Shown: piece after piece, positions 1 to 11,889 of the stretch
Layout of the letters: every line of letters begins with the position of its first letter
Numbering within the stretch: position 1 is the first letter of the stretch
Source of the DNA: Allodiplogaster sudhausi
Taxonomy: Eukaryota; Nematoda; Chromadorea; Rhabditida; Diplogasteridae
Direction: 5' to 3'
Assembly (NCBI GenBank): GCA_945643635.1
Contig: CALZFC010000030.1
Span: 1,417,001-1,481,000, forward strand
DNA: 64,000 nucleotides
Made by a program: the position numbers and the translations under genes
The notes under the pieces: model-generated
Told to the model about the DNA's origin: nothing
The model's input: only the letters and a program-made list of their open reading frames with translations
Database searches by the model: none

Positions 1-3000
1 TTCTAGTTATAACTTTGTATTTTAGAACGGTAGTTTTGAAGAAATGAAGACAATCTTAGCTTGCATTACAATCCACTCTCTAATATATTTTTCAGTTAAA
101 AATATTTTGATATTACATTTTTCGCTCCTTTCCTGCAGCTTGCCTGAACTATTCTATGCTGGGAAGCTCTTAACAGGAATGAGTGTGTTTAATCGATCAG
201 ATAAATTAATATGAATGGTAGAATGTTGTGGATAGGACACAAATGACTCTGAAAGAAGGAAAGATACAGAGAGAAAGGGAGAGAGAGAGAGAGGTGAGAA
301 AGAGAGAGAAAGAGAAAGGGAGAGAGAGACTGAGAGAGTAAAATAGAGAGAGAGGGAAAAAGAAAGAGAGAGAGGGAGATAAAAGAGAGGTAGAGAGAAG
401 GAGAGATAAGGTCAGGGAAAATGAGGTGGCGCTAACGTGAACGGCGCCGCACTCCAGTCGATTCAGTAGAGTTTGGAGGACAAGCACAGTGACGGCTGAG
501 TGGCCTCAAGGGAGAGGAGAGATTGGGAAGGAGAAGTCAGAGGAGATCGGAGAGAGAGAGAGTGAGAGAGAGAGAAAGAGGGAGAGAGAGAGGGAGAGAG
601 AAAGAGAGAGAGACAGAGAGAGAGAGAAAGAGGGAGAGAGAGAGAGAGAAAGAGAGAGAGACCATGAAAGATAAAATAAGGGAGGTAGAGAGACCAATGG
701 AGTCATAGATCAAGTGGAAAGAGGGTTTTAAAGGCGAGTGAAGAAAAGTGAAAGGGAGAGAAAAGGTGGAGAAACTATTTTCACTATCAGTTGTGAACTT
801 TTGGCTCTCTAAATGACATAAAATAGATTCCGAAAGATAGATAGAGTAGAAAAAGGGTGGGAGAAAAAAGGCAGAGCAACAATTTAAAATATTAAATGAG
901 GCAGGCATGTGAATTTTAAAGTTGAAAAATAAAAATAATAAAATAAAATTTTGCCAAACGATCGCCTTACCCGCACGTGCAGAGCTCTTCAGCCGCAGCA
1001 TGAAGGGAGGCGAAGAGCAGCAACGACATGAGCAGTAGCAGCCGAGAGCATGCGGACATCTGGCGATTTCATGTTTTTAAATAAAATTTAAAATAAATCC
1101 CAAAAATACAAGGAAAACGAGCATGAACTTGGTACAAGTATAGAAAACTTTTTTAAAGTTTATTTAGGACTTGATGTCAGTTTCCCTTGAAGAACAAAAG
1201 AGAAGACGAATAAAAACTGGAGACAGCGGTTGTGAAGGATTGAGTTTTCACTTTCGCAGCCGTTTCTTACCTCTCTCTCTCTTTCTTTCTTACCTCTTTC
1301 TTCTCTCTATCTCTCTATCTTTCTTTCTCTCTCTCTCTCTTTCTTACATCTTTCTCTCTCTCCCTCTTTCTTTCTTACCCCTCTCTCTCTCTCTTTCTTT
1401 CTTACCTCTTTCTTTTCTCTTTCTCTCTATCTTTCTTTCTCTCTCTCTCTCTTTCTTACCTCTTTCTCTCTCCCTCTCTTTCTTTCTTATCTCTCTCTCT
1501 TTCTTTCTTACCTCTTTCTTCTCTCTTTCTCTCTATCTTTCTTTCTCTCTCGCTCTCTCTTTCTTACCTCTTTCACTCTCTCCCTCTTTCTTTCTTACCT
1601 CTCTCTCTCTCTCTCACTAGGCACGAGTGGTCAGCCGCGTAAATGTAATGCTCTTTGAAGATGCTGCCCTTAGGCCATGCTACAATTATCCTGCCACATG
1701 TACATTGATTCAATTGCTGCTTCGACAACTTGAACCAATCCAATCAATGAATTCAATGAGAATTGATTCATATCTTCACCAGAATTGTAATCGAACAGTT
1801 GCAAAAGAAAAGGAAAAAAAAAGAAAGCGACCCTTTGAGATAGCAGAACGTATAGAATACAGTGGGTGGAGAGCGAGTGAGAAAGAAAGGAGGAGATGGA
1901 GAGAGAATAGTGAATGGTCTGTATAATAAAAACATGTAGCCATTGCAATGTAGCCTGCCTGAGGCATCATCATGTTTCCATCTCTAATTGCTCTCTCCCT
2001 TTCTCACTTTTTTTCTCTGGATCTATCACACCTGTCGTCTCTCTCTCCATCTCTCGCTCTCTCCTTCCCTCTCTTTCTCTCCTTCTCTCTTTCTCTTTCT
2101 TCATCTCTCGCTTTCTCCATCCCTCTCTTTCATTTCTCTCTCTTTCTCTCTCTCTATCTCTTTATCTCTCTCTTTTCACTCTCATCTTCCTGCATTTAAA
2201 GCCAAAACACGAAGCTCACATCTCACAACAAATCCCAACAAGAAAGCGAAAGTTAAATTATATAGCTTAAAATACACCAACTTTTTTTTTATTTTGCAAG
2301 CTTCCCGCAGCAAAAGTAGAGTTTCTAATGGTAGAATTAAAAAAAAATCAAACTAATCAAACTTTAAACAAAAATCTCATTTCTGGTGATAAAAAAAAGT
2401 AAATTAGACAAAGCCGCTAATTAGCCAGCCAATAGAATTGAATGACAGGAGGCTTTTCAAAAAGGGAACCATTGACCGCCAACCTGCGAAGGTCAGAACA
2501 GAAACGGAGTGGGTAGCAAAGTCAGAGAGAGGCACTAGAGGAGAGGAGATGGAAGATAGTTTGAGGATGAAGTGAGGGAGAGAGAGAGAGAAGGAGAGAG
2601 AGAGAAGGAGAGAGAGAGAGAGCAGGAGAGGGAGAAGGAGAGGGAGAGAGAGAGAAGGAGAGGGAGAGAAAGAAAGGGAGAGGGAGAGAGAGAGGCAGAG
2701 AGAAGGAGAGGGAGAGAGAGAAGGAGAGTGAGAGAGAGAGAGAATGGCAGAGAAAACGAGCGACAGGGAGAGTGAGAAACGAGAGAGAACACACGCGAGG
2801 GAGAAGGGTAGAATGGCAATTTGTGGAAGAAAACGCATATGATGTTCATATGTACATATATGTATGCACATTTGTAGAACCAAATGCTTGAAATGGATCA
2901 TGCAATGGTGTGGAAGAGGAAAGTGAGAGTGACAGTGACAGAGAGAGTGAGAGAGCAAGGGAGAGAGAGTGTGTGAGCGAGAGAGAGGGAAAGTGAAAGA

Positions 3001-3901
3001 GAAAGAGAAAGTGAGAGAACAAGAGAGAGAGATAGGGTGAGCGAGAAAGAGAGAGGTAGAGAGAAAGAAGAGGCGATATCAGACACGACCTCTTGCGCCG
3101 GAACAGGATGTGTTTCCTGAGTAGGAACTGTGTATGACCTCTGGCAATCTCTACATTCTTTTGCTTACCTTCATTCTTTCAGCTTCTCTCTCACTCTCCT
3201 ACTCTCCACTCCCAATCTCTCTCCCTTTCTCTCTCTCTTTATCTTTCTCACGTTTTGTCTATATCTCTCTCCCACCTAATCGTTTTTTCTATCAATTCTC
3301 TTTTGTCGCTCCCTTGACTTTCTCCTTCATTCACTTACATCTTTTCTTCTCTTCGTCCCTCATTTCCCCTCTCATTAATCGTAAGATCAAAAGCAAAGCC
3401 TTTCATATCAACCACAGCAACAAAAGTGAGACGTCGCTTTGCGAGTCCACCCAGTTTCTGTGAACGGCGAACTTATGAATTGGAACTGATCGGGCGCTGC
3501 CCAAGAACACTTTCCATAATATCTCTGATGGTGATTCGGCCACTATTCAATGAGACAAGGCGATAGAGCAAGAAAGTCGCCGAATTTATAAAAGTTTCAA
3601 ACTCAACATATTTAGCCCTTCGAAATGGAATTTATTTATTTATTGCATTCATGCACGTCTTTCCCCTGGACATTCTAGTGTTAATTTTGGTCATTGACAA
3701 GTTTGTAGTGTTGTTCACTATCCACCCTAACAATGCAAAAGGCAAAAAATTTGCTATGGTTTATCGATGGGAAGAACTTCTGTATTCGTTTATGTTTTAG
3801 CTCAAATAAATTCTGTAAAGCAACAAAATGAAATTGCTTTCGAGCCTGTGGGAATGTTGGAGTGGAGAGAGACATGAAGACAGAAAGATGGAGATAAAGA
3901 G

Positions 3902-3938
<37 letters not shown>

Positions 3939-5103
3939 AGAGACAAACGAGAAAATGATGATATACAGTGTGAAAGATGGAGAGGGGAGTACTAGAAAAA
4001 AGAGCATGAACAGAGAGAAAGAAGAGAGATGGAGGGTGAGAGAGAGTTTGAGAGAGATAAGGGAGAGAGAGAAGGAGAGAGAGAAAGAGAGAGAGCGAGA
4101 GAGAGAGAGCTAATTGTATTATGAACAAGAGACCGCGAAGAAGACGGGAAAGGTGTATATGCTATTATTCAGCATTATCTTCCCACGCTGATTGTCCGTG
4201 GTACAGAAAGGGTGGCAGAACAGTCGAATGTCTTAATGGGAGAGAGAGGAGAGTAAAGGAGAGCGAGATAGGGAAACAGAGAAAGAGAGTAGAGAGCAAG
4301 CTTGTGAGTGAGAAGGAGAGAGCGAGAAATGGAAAGAGAGAAGAGATCAAGATTGTGAGAGAGAGAAATAGAGGATGAGAAATATATAGAAAGAAAGAGA
4401 AATTATGAGAAAAGATAAAGAAAGAAGTGCGGAAGAGAAAGAAATAAATGACGAACGAAAGTGGGCGAAATTTTTCCGAATCAAGAATTGAGAGAGTGGA
4501 ACAAATTGGCCACGGAAGACTGGTCGAGAACGGGCTCCAGAAACTGAATGGGACGATCGGGCAAGAACCACGTTAAAGCGGAGAGTGACGTCATGCTTGG
4601 CAAGCGAGGACAGGTTTTGGTGAAATCTATAATTAAAATTTTTCGATAATTAATCTTGCTAATTTAAAAAATTAAATCACCAACATGTTTTGCAATGGTG
4701 ACGATATGAAGAAGAAAAAAACATTTGTAGAAAATTTTTTTATTTTTTTTAAGGCATTAAAGCCTAAGCGGAAGTATACGGTGCAAGAAGCACGACAAGT
4801 GGCCGTCTGGAACATTCCTTTCGATCGACATGTCAGCAGCAGCTCAAACCATTGATTTGCTTTCTCGAATGGCTAACATTAAATATTATGTAATAAGTGT
4901 TTAAAGTAAAAATATTTTCCCGACACTCGAACTCAGAATGCCACTGGATGTTTCCATCGTTGGTAGATGTCTGCAAAGGGAAAATTACTAAATGTTGAGA
5001 TTATATGTAAATGCATAAAATAAAATATTATAGCCACATTGGTTAATCGTAAAAGAATTTTATTAGTGAGCTTCTTTACATCTGCGAAACAATTTCCATA
5101 TCA

Positions 5104-5106
<3 letters not shown>
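1..5106. other. Simple-repeat desert without a supportable gene
   Basis: Long GA-rich or CT-rich tracts lie at about 240-400, 545-665, 1263-1618, 2030-2200, 2570-2790, 2935-3070, 3180-3250, 3885-4110 and 4230-4430, separated by AT-rich DNA. Long open frames here translate only as Leu-Ser or Glu-Arg repeats and carry no domain. Small non-repetitive islands (about 410-500, 960-1050, 2400-2530, 3420-3560, 4450-4620) are more GC-balanced and could be exon relics, but I see no frame with convincing splice sites. Confidence 0.6.
1263..1618. repeat. CT-rich array with higher-order unit of about 110 bp
   Basis: The tract is not plain (CT)n. A pattern containing TTTCTTACCTC, then a variant TTCTCTCTTTCTCTCTATC block, recurs about three times (near 1298, 1411 and 1517). 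That implies a roughly 110-bp minisatellite built on simple repeats. It ends in TCTCACTAG at 1611-1620. Confidence 0.5.
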
Positions 5107-5144
<38 letters not shown>

Positions 5145-5256
5145 TCTCTCTCTCTCTCTTACTCTCTCTCTCTCTCTTTTTCTCACTCTCCCTCTCTTCC
5201 TCTCTCTCACACTCTCTCTCTCTCCCTTGCTCTCTCTCTCTCTTCCTTTCTCCCTC

Positions 5257-5293
<37 letters not shown>

Positions 5294-5332
5294 TCCTCTC
5301 TTTCTCTCTCTCACTCTCTCTCTCTTTCTCTA
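5107..5332. repeat. (CT)n tract
   Basis: About 225 bp of almost pure CT repeats lies on the plus strand, some 50 bp upstream of the splice acceptor (TTGCAG ending at 5383) of the next gene. It fits the rule seen throughout the window that CT tracts sit inside introns close to 3' splice sites. Confidence 0.8.
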
Positions 5333-5383
5333 ACAATGTGGGAAACGTGTATATTGATTCATCGATTGATGTTCATCTTGCAG

Positions 5384-6762
5384 GACCCGCATACCTTTTC
5401 TTTCGTTCGCGGCGACATCCGCACCGAGTGCCTCACTCATTTCCGAGTGGACAGAAAACTTCCTCAATCTCTTTCTTCTTGTCGCTGCGAAGGTGTCATT
5501 GGAGGGGGCGGAGCAGGAGGAGGAAGGGGGAGGGCGTACATCCTGACGACGGCCACCGCCGACTACAACAACGACGATGATCTACTCTTCGATCTACCGC
5601 CGACGCTGCTCTCCCGATGGCATTCCTCGACATCCTCAGCCTTTCAATGGGCGTCCCATCAACGAGGAAGTCACGAGTGCCACGTAAGTGGAGAATTGAG
5701 GTTGCTAAATAAAGAAAACCATCAACTAACAAAAAAATATGTACATACATTTTAAAAATTAGGGAGATTTCTTATCGTATGTTTTTCCCGCTTAAATATT
5801 CGAGAAAAATCATTGAGTATCATTTGCTTTCATGAGCATTTGCGGCAATCATTATGATAAAAACTGTTGCAAATCATTTATCTTCAATTCACCTCGTGCA
5901 AAATATGTAACTGTATAGCAAGATAAAAATGAAATGCTCATGATTAATAAATATGTAAATAAGTGCAGGCCGAGACGGCAGAACCAGAAGCCAGCGCCGA
6001 ATCGTCGCCACATCAGCAGCAAGAGAAGATGGAGACGCGATTTCTGGCGCCGGCTTCCGAATCGACGGACTCTTTGATGTCACCGCCGGCTTCTTTGATC
6101 TCGCCGCCAACAGCTTTGATGTTGCCATCCGCCGATTTAATCCACGAGGAAGTCGTTGACGTCACGCCACAAAGATCGGTCAGTAAGTTTGGAAATTGAA
6201 GAATATCTTGATTATGTTTTAAAAAAAATTTGAAACTTAATTGTAGAAAAACTTTCTCTCATTAAACATTATTTTTTCTTCTCTAAATTTTTTAAATATA
6301 ATTTTTGCACTAGTCAACATCAAGCGAAATGGACATCGAGAGTGACGTGCCAATTACCGGCCAAGCCTTCGAAATGCTCACTGATTCTACCGTATCCTCT
6401 TCTACAGTACTCCCTACAGTAATCCCAAACATCACTGCTTTTGGCGCGCCGATGGAAGATATCTCCTTTAATGCAAATATTGTCAGTTTAAAACGATTAC
6501 ACGCACATAGGAAATATTTCCTCTAATACAGTATGAAATATATAATTGATTTAAAATTTCGTTGTAACTGTTTCTTTAATGAAATTCAAGGCTGTGACTC
6601 TTTTTCCCCTCCAGAGCCTCGCGCTTCATGGGCTTGTGCGGTTGCCCGAGGAACAGAAGACGACTTTTGAAGATGTCAGAAGAGAGGCAGAGAGAGACTG
6701 ACAGAGAAATGAGAGAGAAGAGAAAGAGTAGAGAGAGAATGAGTGTGGGAGAAGAGAGTGAG

Positions 6763-6814
<52 letters not shown>

Positions 6815-6900
6815 CCAGACATATTTTTTTACTCTTGTTTCAGGCTGCATACGATCTTGGCGACTTCTTCATCACAACTCCACAATTCTTCCAGCTCTGA
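5384..6900 (+). CDS. Unrecognised Ser/Pro-rich protein, five 3' exons
   Basis: Five exons join in phase 0 throughout: 5384-5683, 5970-adjacent exon 5969-6178, 6314-6481, 6615-6674 and 6844-6900, giving 264 codons plus a TGA stop. All introns have GT donors (GTAAGT, GTCAG, GTCAG, GTCAG) and AG acceptors; the fourth holds a GA tract. The first visible exon starts at TTGCAG after a CT tract, so the true N-terminus is upstream and not identified. The product has a Gly-rich stretch, an acidic DDD patch, a Ser/Pro/Leu-rich middle with repeated SPPAS/SPPT-like motifs, and ends ITTPQFFQL. No signal peptide or membrane segment is visible in this part. The family was not recognised. The consistent phase and low simple-repeat content of the exons argue that it is a real gene. 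Confidence 0.6.
6692..6812. repeat. (GA)n tract in intron
   Basis: This GA repeat lies inside the last intron (6675-6843) of the Ser/Pro-rich gene. Unlike the Ly6-like genes, the repeat is purine-rich on the coding strand, so it cannot serve as a polypyrimidine tract. Confidence 0.7.
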
Positions 6901-7260
6901 TTTTTTCGATGATATTGATGATTAATTTGATAAAATTCCCTTGTATTAGTCAGTTTTCGTTCCGCTTATATCAAAAGGTTTTTGATGTTTCTTCTTTCGC
7001 ATTGCACTTCATTTTCTGATCGTTGATTAGGAAGCTGACTGAAGCACCAGAAAATATCGTTTTTTTTTTCAAAGCGTGGCAGAATCGCTTTGTTGTATAA
7101 ATTCGTACATATTGTATGTTGTTCTAAGTGATAATAGTAAAGTTAAAGTAATTGGAAGGAGATCCACACTTATTGTAAGCTGTAGTTGTCCAAGCAGCCG
7201 GTAACGTCGACCACAACTAATTGTAAGAAAATTTTCGATGCATTATATGCGTATGCATAT
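6901..7260. other. Intergenic, AT-rich
   Basis: 3' flank of the Ser/Pro-rich gene and upstream region of the first Ly6-like gene. I see no further gene or repeat. Confidence 0.5.
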
Positions 7261-7271
7261 TGAAATTACGA

Positions 7272-7317
7272 TGTCCGAGAAGGACAGGAGGTGAAGTGCA
7301 GAACGGGCCATATAAAA
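7272..7317 (+). promoter_or_regulatory. Ly6-type promoter: TGTCC-N5-GGACA plus TATA
   Basis: The inverted motif TGTCC (7272-7276), GAGAA, GGACA (7282-7286) is followed 24 bp later by TATAAAA (7311-7317). The same module, including GTGAAGTGCAGAA between motif and TATA and a TTTTCGTCTTCTTCACC leader downstream, precedes most other Ly6-like copies here. The conservation implies a shared core promoter and transcription start. Confidence 0.7.
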
Positions 7318-7399
7318 AAGGGCCGGCGAGCAAAAGGAATTGCACATTTTCGTCTTCTTCACCTCCGCTGCCTCGTTCTATTCATCGGGGTCCGTTTTC

Positions 7400-7570
7400 G
7401 AGGTTCTTCTCCCTCTCTCTCTCTTCCTCTCTATCTCTCTCTCTCTCGCCCTCTTGTGTCTCTTTCTCTCTCTTGTTCTGTCTCTCTCTCTTCCTCTCTA
7501 TCTCTCTCTCTCTCGCCCTCTTGTGTCTCTTTCTCTCTCTTGTTCTGTCTCTCTCTCTCTTCCTGTTCTC
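7400..7570 (+). repeat. CT tract containing a tandem 69-bp duplication
   Basis: Inside the leader intron, a CT-rich unit ending GCCCTCTTGTGTCTC...TTGTTCTGT occurs twice in tandem between about 7423 and 7565. It abuts the acceptor TTGCAG just before the start codon at 7582. Confidence 0.7.
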
Positions 7571-7581
7571 TCCTTGCAGAG

Positions 7582-8216
7582 ATGACGCTGCATCACAACA
7601 TGGTGCGTTTGGCTCTCGCTGCTTCTGGATCGTTCCCTTCGCCGTCCCTCGGGTTCGCCTTCTTTGTCGGCAAAGAATTCTCCTTCCCCGAGCGGCTAAT
7701 CGCTTAACAGGGAATATTTCGTAGAATAATACCGCTAACCGTAAAATATTATGGAAGAAAGCGTAATATTAACCGCGGCACCATGAAACAACAATTAAGT
7801 ATGAACTGGAACGGGGCATTGCTCGTATTATTGGCCTGGGATTCCTCTCTTTCTTTCTTTCTCTTTCTCACTCTCCTTCCTCTTTCTCCCACCCCTCTCC
7901 TTCTTTTCTCTCTCTCTCTCTTTTCCTCTCTCTTCCATTTCCTCCCTCTCTCCCCTTCTCTCCTTGCAGAGATAACGCTGCGTCACTGTCTACTCCTTTT
8001 GCTGCCGCTGCTTCTGCCGTAGACGAGTTCCAATATATTCATGGGCGCCGCGGTGTCGCCTGCTACGTCGGCTACGAGTACTCTTTCCCCGATCTGGTTG
8101 ACAACAGTACGCTCATCTCGAAATTGCCCTTCAAATGGTCATCGACAGCAAATTCCGTCTACTGTAACTACAATTATACTGCGTGCACTATGGTAGAGTT
8201 ATTACTTTGTAATATT

Positions 8217-8267
<51 letters not shown>

Positions 8268-8453
8268 TGTGGATATTATAATACTAACTGATTCACAACT
8301 GATTCAGATGTATTTATATGCATTTAAGGTCAAATACACGGACAGGAGGCCGAAAATGCCTTTCAAAAACACCTTTCTTATTAAAGAGTGCACTCCGGAG
8401 TGCGATGACCCCGTCGACGAAATGAAGGTCTTTACCTTTTTTATAACTGTTTA

Positions 8454-8484
<31 letters not shown>

Positions 8485-8806
8485 CTCTCTCTTAGTCTCT
8501 CTTCTCCCTCGCTATTCTATCTTTCTCTCACTTATTTTCTGCTCTCACAATCATCACTTCTCTTTAATTTTCTCCGATTTTTTGCTATTTGTTTGGTGAT
8601 GAAGAATATCTAATAGCAAACGCTCCTGTATCGAGGGCCAAGCGTTCATATACAAGAACCAAACGGAGGTCCTTAAAATTATCTGGGCCTACTGCTGCAC
8701 GGGCGACCTCTGCAACAGCAATGGCACTCATTCAATAAGACTTGCAGCTGTATTTAAGGACTTTGCGCAAGCAATAATAGCCTCGTACATAAGCACTTTG
8801 GCATGA
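7582..8806 (+). pseudogene. Ly6-like secreted protein, last exon interrupted (copy L1)
   Basis: Exons by homology to the intact copy at 36.9 kb are 7582-7652 (signal peptide starting MTLHH, ends phase 2), 7970-8192 (linker plus core with GVACYVG), 8329-8427 (core with KNTFLIKEC) and 8636 onward (YCCTGDLCNSNGT). Phases match across all joins. After GGCACT at 8728 the family sequence stops; the reading frame continues into unrelated DNA to TGA at 8804-8806, and the missing tail lies at 12729. The GPI-anchor-like C-terminus is thus lost. The exon-3 acceptor is TTTAAG rather than TTTCAG, a second likely defect. The family is Ly6/uPAR-like (three-finger fold, cell-surface or secreted); its ligand is unknown. 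The linker intron carries another CT tract (about 7845-7965). Confidence 0.7.
8222..8263. repeat. (TA)n microsatellite
   Basis: About 42 bp of TA repeat in the intron between the second and third exons of L1. Confidence 0.9.
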
Positions 8807-9800
8807 AATCTTCTGACAACGAGCATATTATGAGAAACAAATTTTTATGCTCACTTTCTTTGCATCACTCAGAGCCCGTAATCAGATCAAGACATTTTCT
8901 TAGCCTTTTTTTTCTTGTTCTAAAAGTTAATGTCTACGTTCTGAACAAAAGTGCTCTATGTGCAACTTCAGCTAGTCGTCATGCTTAATCGTCACTAAAA
9001 AGTTGAGTATGAAAAAGTTGACATATCATGTAACTACTATCTTTGCATCTGTACATTTACATATACTAGTTTCCTTAGGCTCTAAATTTTCAAAGAACAC
9101 CCACGAATGATGGTAACATCGAATACATCGCATATGGAATGTTCCATAACAACCATGAACAAAATAACGGTTAGTCTATTAAACGAAGCCTAATATTTTC
9201 GTGTGTTGTGTTTTTTTTTCAATTTAAGAATCTATTTTATTATACATGTCTAGTTTTTAGCGTCCATGAAATTATATTTTTTATAAAGTAAAAGCTATAA
9301 ATTTCCATATTCCAGCTTTCTATTGAAGGCAGCTGTGCCGTTTAATCTTTCGCTGCTTACGCAATAATTCTTCACGTTTTAATATCGAGGACACATCGAC
9401 ACGTGTTGAACGAGAGCTTTCGCATTCTCTCTCTTCTAAACAGTTTCCTGGTAACATGCTCAAAATAGGTGTTCTACTACGTGTTATCATACAATCTTTG
9501 GCGAAAGTTAAACTTCCTATGTGTGTCTATCACAAGTTTTGTAAAGTTGACACACTTTCGCTATTCAACTTTCTGACGAGTCTAATGAAATCTAGCCATT
9601 ATTTGTGGCCTATTGAAAACAGCATATTTCTAATTTGATAAATGAACTGTTTTTCAAGATATTATACATAAAATTGATAATCATGAAAAATCGCCGATAC
9701 TATTATAAAGAAACAAAGTAAATGCACGCATTAGAAACCAGGATAAATAAGAAGGAAAATGTCATAAATATCGAGCATAATTGATGGCTATTTTGAGTGT
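8745..9800. repeat. Duplicated noncoding block, copy A
   Basis: About 1 kb of AT-rich DNA recurs at 18385-19440 (nearly full length) and 13435-13920 (partial). Shared landmarks include GGCATGAAATCTTCTGA, TAGTCGTCATGCTTAATCG and TTAAACGAAGCCTAA. The block directly precedes a chemoreceptor-like exon in copies A and C, so duplication included that exon. Confidence 0.7.
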
Positions 9801-9825
9801 ATGACCTACTTCCTCCTTGACTACG

Positions 9826-10010
9826 TCTCAATGCGTCTGCCTTCAGCAGGCTTGTTCTGTTCTTGGCTCCTCTTCCACTTTGCCACTCCCTCGCTTCGCC
9901 TGTCGCCCGTCTACTCCGTCGATTACTTCCTCCAGCACGCCGTCTGCCTCAGCTCGTCGGCTGTCACGGCGAATCGTGCGGTCGTCCTCTCGGTCAAGTC
10001 TTCACGGGCA
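9826..10010 (+). pseudogene. Chemoreceptor-like 7TM fragment (TM2-TM3)
   Basis: The frame reads CSWLLFHFATPSLRLSPVYS then DYFLQHAVCLSSSAVTANRA, resembling a membrane helix followed by the TM3/loop-2 region of nematode serpentine receptors (srg/srv-like by appearance). A paralogue at 19.5 kb differs at about a dozen sites, and most differences are synonymous in this frame (for example GTC/GTA, TCC/TCT, GAT/GAC, CTC/CTG, CGT/CGC), which supports it as a coding frame once under selection. No complete receptor can be assembled, so it is listed as a fragment. Confidence 0.5.
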
Positions 10011-10571
10011 AGCAAAAAAAACAAACAATTTTGCTCCTTCTTTTTTTCTTCTTCCATATGTACTTGCACTTACATATACTTTATTAACGCACACACCGAA
10101 GTATCAAGTTTATCAGCAGCGTAAATAAAGAGGATGAAGATATGTATGAACAAGAATATATGATACAGAGTTATATTAAGAATAGGACGGTAAAATAGTC
10201 GAGATTTATATATTTATGCAATTACATCATAATACACATGTCCCTCCGTGCGTGCTAAAGGTGGACAAAACAGTAAACCTGTGATCCTTTTGACCATGAG
10301 CTCTACTTCTGACTTTTATCTCGCGCCCTTCTGTTAGGCCAAAAAGGCGCGCTATTGCAAGATTGAGCTTTGGGCTGGAATAAAGGTTCCATAAACTCAA
10401 TCTTGAATTCACGCCGTCCGCCCCTTTTTGTCTGACACAAATGGCCGAGAGCAACAGTTGATTAAGAGAATGAGAATGGTCAGGAACATTAAAAAATTTA
10501 TTTAGATTACGGTTTCAATTTCGTGCTCTTTTAAATAAAATAAAAAAATAATATCCAGCTGATTTTATTTA

Positions 10572-10739
10572 GTTGGTAAAACGTGTGACCTATGCCATGG
10601 TTGGTGGCGTCTTCGCAGTGTCGCTCTTGTGCTCGTGGCAGCTGCTCTTCTGTCCCACCTATTACATGCCATTCGAGGAAGACGAACCAGGCAATCTCCA
10701 TGGAATCGGCATCAAGTACGCCATGCAAGCGTTCTAACA
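10572..10739 (+). pseudogene. Chemoreceptor-like 7TM fragment (TM4 and loop)
   Basis: After an acceptor-like TTTATTTAG (ending about 10571) the frame reads VKRVTYAMVGGVFAVSLLCS, then WQLLFCPTYYMPFEEDEPG, then stops at TAA (10737-10739). A hydrophobic helix followed by a polar, acidic loop suits TM4 and the second extracellular loop of a nematode serpentine receptor. It lies 0.6 kb downstream of the TM2-TM3 fragment on the same strand, so both may come from one receptor gene. Confidence 0.5.
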
Positions 10740-10980
10740 TTTGAGAATCTATTCGTAGGTCTCAACATTTTGAGCATGCATTATTTGATGTTTTACTCTC
10801 TATGCCTCCTTCTGCTTCGGGAATTCTGTCATTTTTGGTTTCCTACCCTTTTCATTCGTTTACACGTAATCTTCAGCATCTTAACTTGCAGGCACGCTTT
10901 ATATGGAATTTTGCATATGTTTCAATGGCCTTATCAATGTTTGGACACACTGTTCTTAAGGCGCCTAAACATGCTTCAAC
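10733..10980 (+). repeat. Repeat shared with 34.5 kb
   Basis: Sequence from CATGCAAGC(G/C)TTCTAACATTTGAG onward recurs at about 34515-34760. In both copies an open frame (LTFENLF) meets GTAGGT and, after about 140 bp, TTAACTTGCAG followed by GCACGCTTTAT. This looks like an exon-intron-exon segment, and in both places it follows a receptor fragment. Confidence 0.55.
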
Positions 10981-11327
10981 TGGACATACATATATAATTA
11001 TAATGAACAAGAAAGCCTTTTAACTGGGCAAAATTCATTTTCTTTGGAAGATAATAGAGACAATATATTTTCTCTATTAGTACTCCCTGCAGTAATATAG
11101 TCAAAAACTTTGATAACAACATTTTGTTCTCAAAAAAGGGGAATCATAGCTAGAGACCGCAGTAACCAAAATTTGACACAATGAACGTTGGGCCGGCTGC
11201 TACCGTACCTTAATTTCTAAAATACGGGCACAGTGAACGCACCTTAAAAAACGGGAGCACGATATTTTCAAGTTTAGGGATGTCCGCCGCGTCCCCATCT
11301 CTTCTGCGGCATTTTTTTTAGTTTTCA

Positions 11328-11793
11328 TTAAAGGAGGCTTAAACTCGGAAGCTCCTAGCACGAAATGGCCGATCTTATAGTACGATACATTTTAGCAACG
11401 TGATCCTGGCAAATTGCCAAGATCCTTGCTTCGAAACCTTTTCTCGTAAAACATGCGTTTTATTGCAAATTGGCGGTTTGCGTCCGTTTGGTAAATCATG
11501 AATATTCCGATATATATTTTACGGCCTAACGACGAAATTTCACGCTTTTCGGTCATGATATGCTCGTCAATCCTATTTGGCCGTAATTTGGTCAGGGGAC
11601 TAATGTAAAATTTAAAGTTCTGTATAATCACTAATATTTCCCTCATGATCAGGCGACTCTTTTCAGATGCAAATTACTCCTCTAACTTTTAGTTTAGTAA
11701 GTTGAATTTTTGCTGATGCTTTCGCAAGCTCAATCCGAACACATTCACAGAACCATCCTTATAGGAAAAAAATTGAGTTTTCGCCTCCTTTAA
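11328..11793. mobile_element. MITE with TTAA flanks and AGGAGGC termini
   Basis: TTAA (11328-11331) is followed by AGGAGGCTTAAACTC, and the far end reads GAGTTTTCGCCTCCT followed by TTAA (11790-11793). The inverted ends match at 13 of 15 positions over a 458-bp body without coding capacity. TTAA duplication with short inverted ends is typical of piggyBac-type non-autonomous elements, though the ends here are AGG rather than the usual CCY. Confidence 0.55.
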
Positions 11794-11889
11794 TAGCATG
11801 GAAGCCACTAAGAGGAATGCTCGCTAGTTTATCCTATTTAGTGTCCATTCTCGTGGTCAATAGCAACATGCAATAATTTGACTGAATTT

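Noticed and set aside
206..2960. Many ORFs of 60-180 codons made of Leu-Ser or Arg-Glu repeats
   Set aside because: They are translations of (CT)n or (GA)n in several frames, occur on both strands at once, and have no domain or splice context.
8222..8263. (TA)n as a replication origin or cruciform element
   Set aside because: Simple intronic microsatellite; nothing else supports a function.
9838..10010. Reverse-strand reading of the receptor-like segment as a histone-like basic protein
   Set aside because: Stops interrupt it, no histone motif is present, and synonymous differences between the two copies favour the plus-strand frame.
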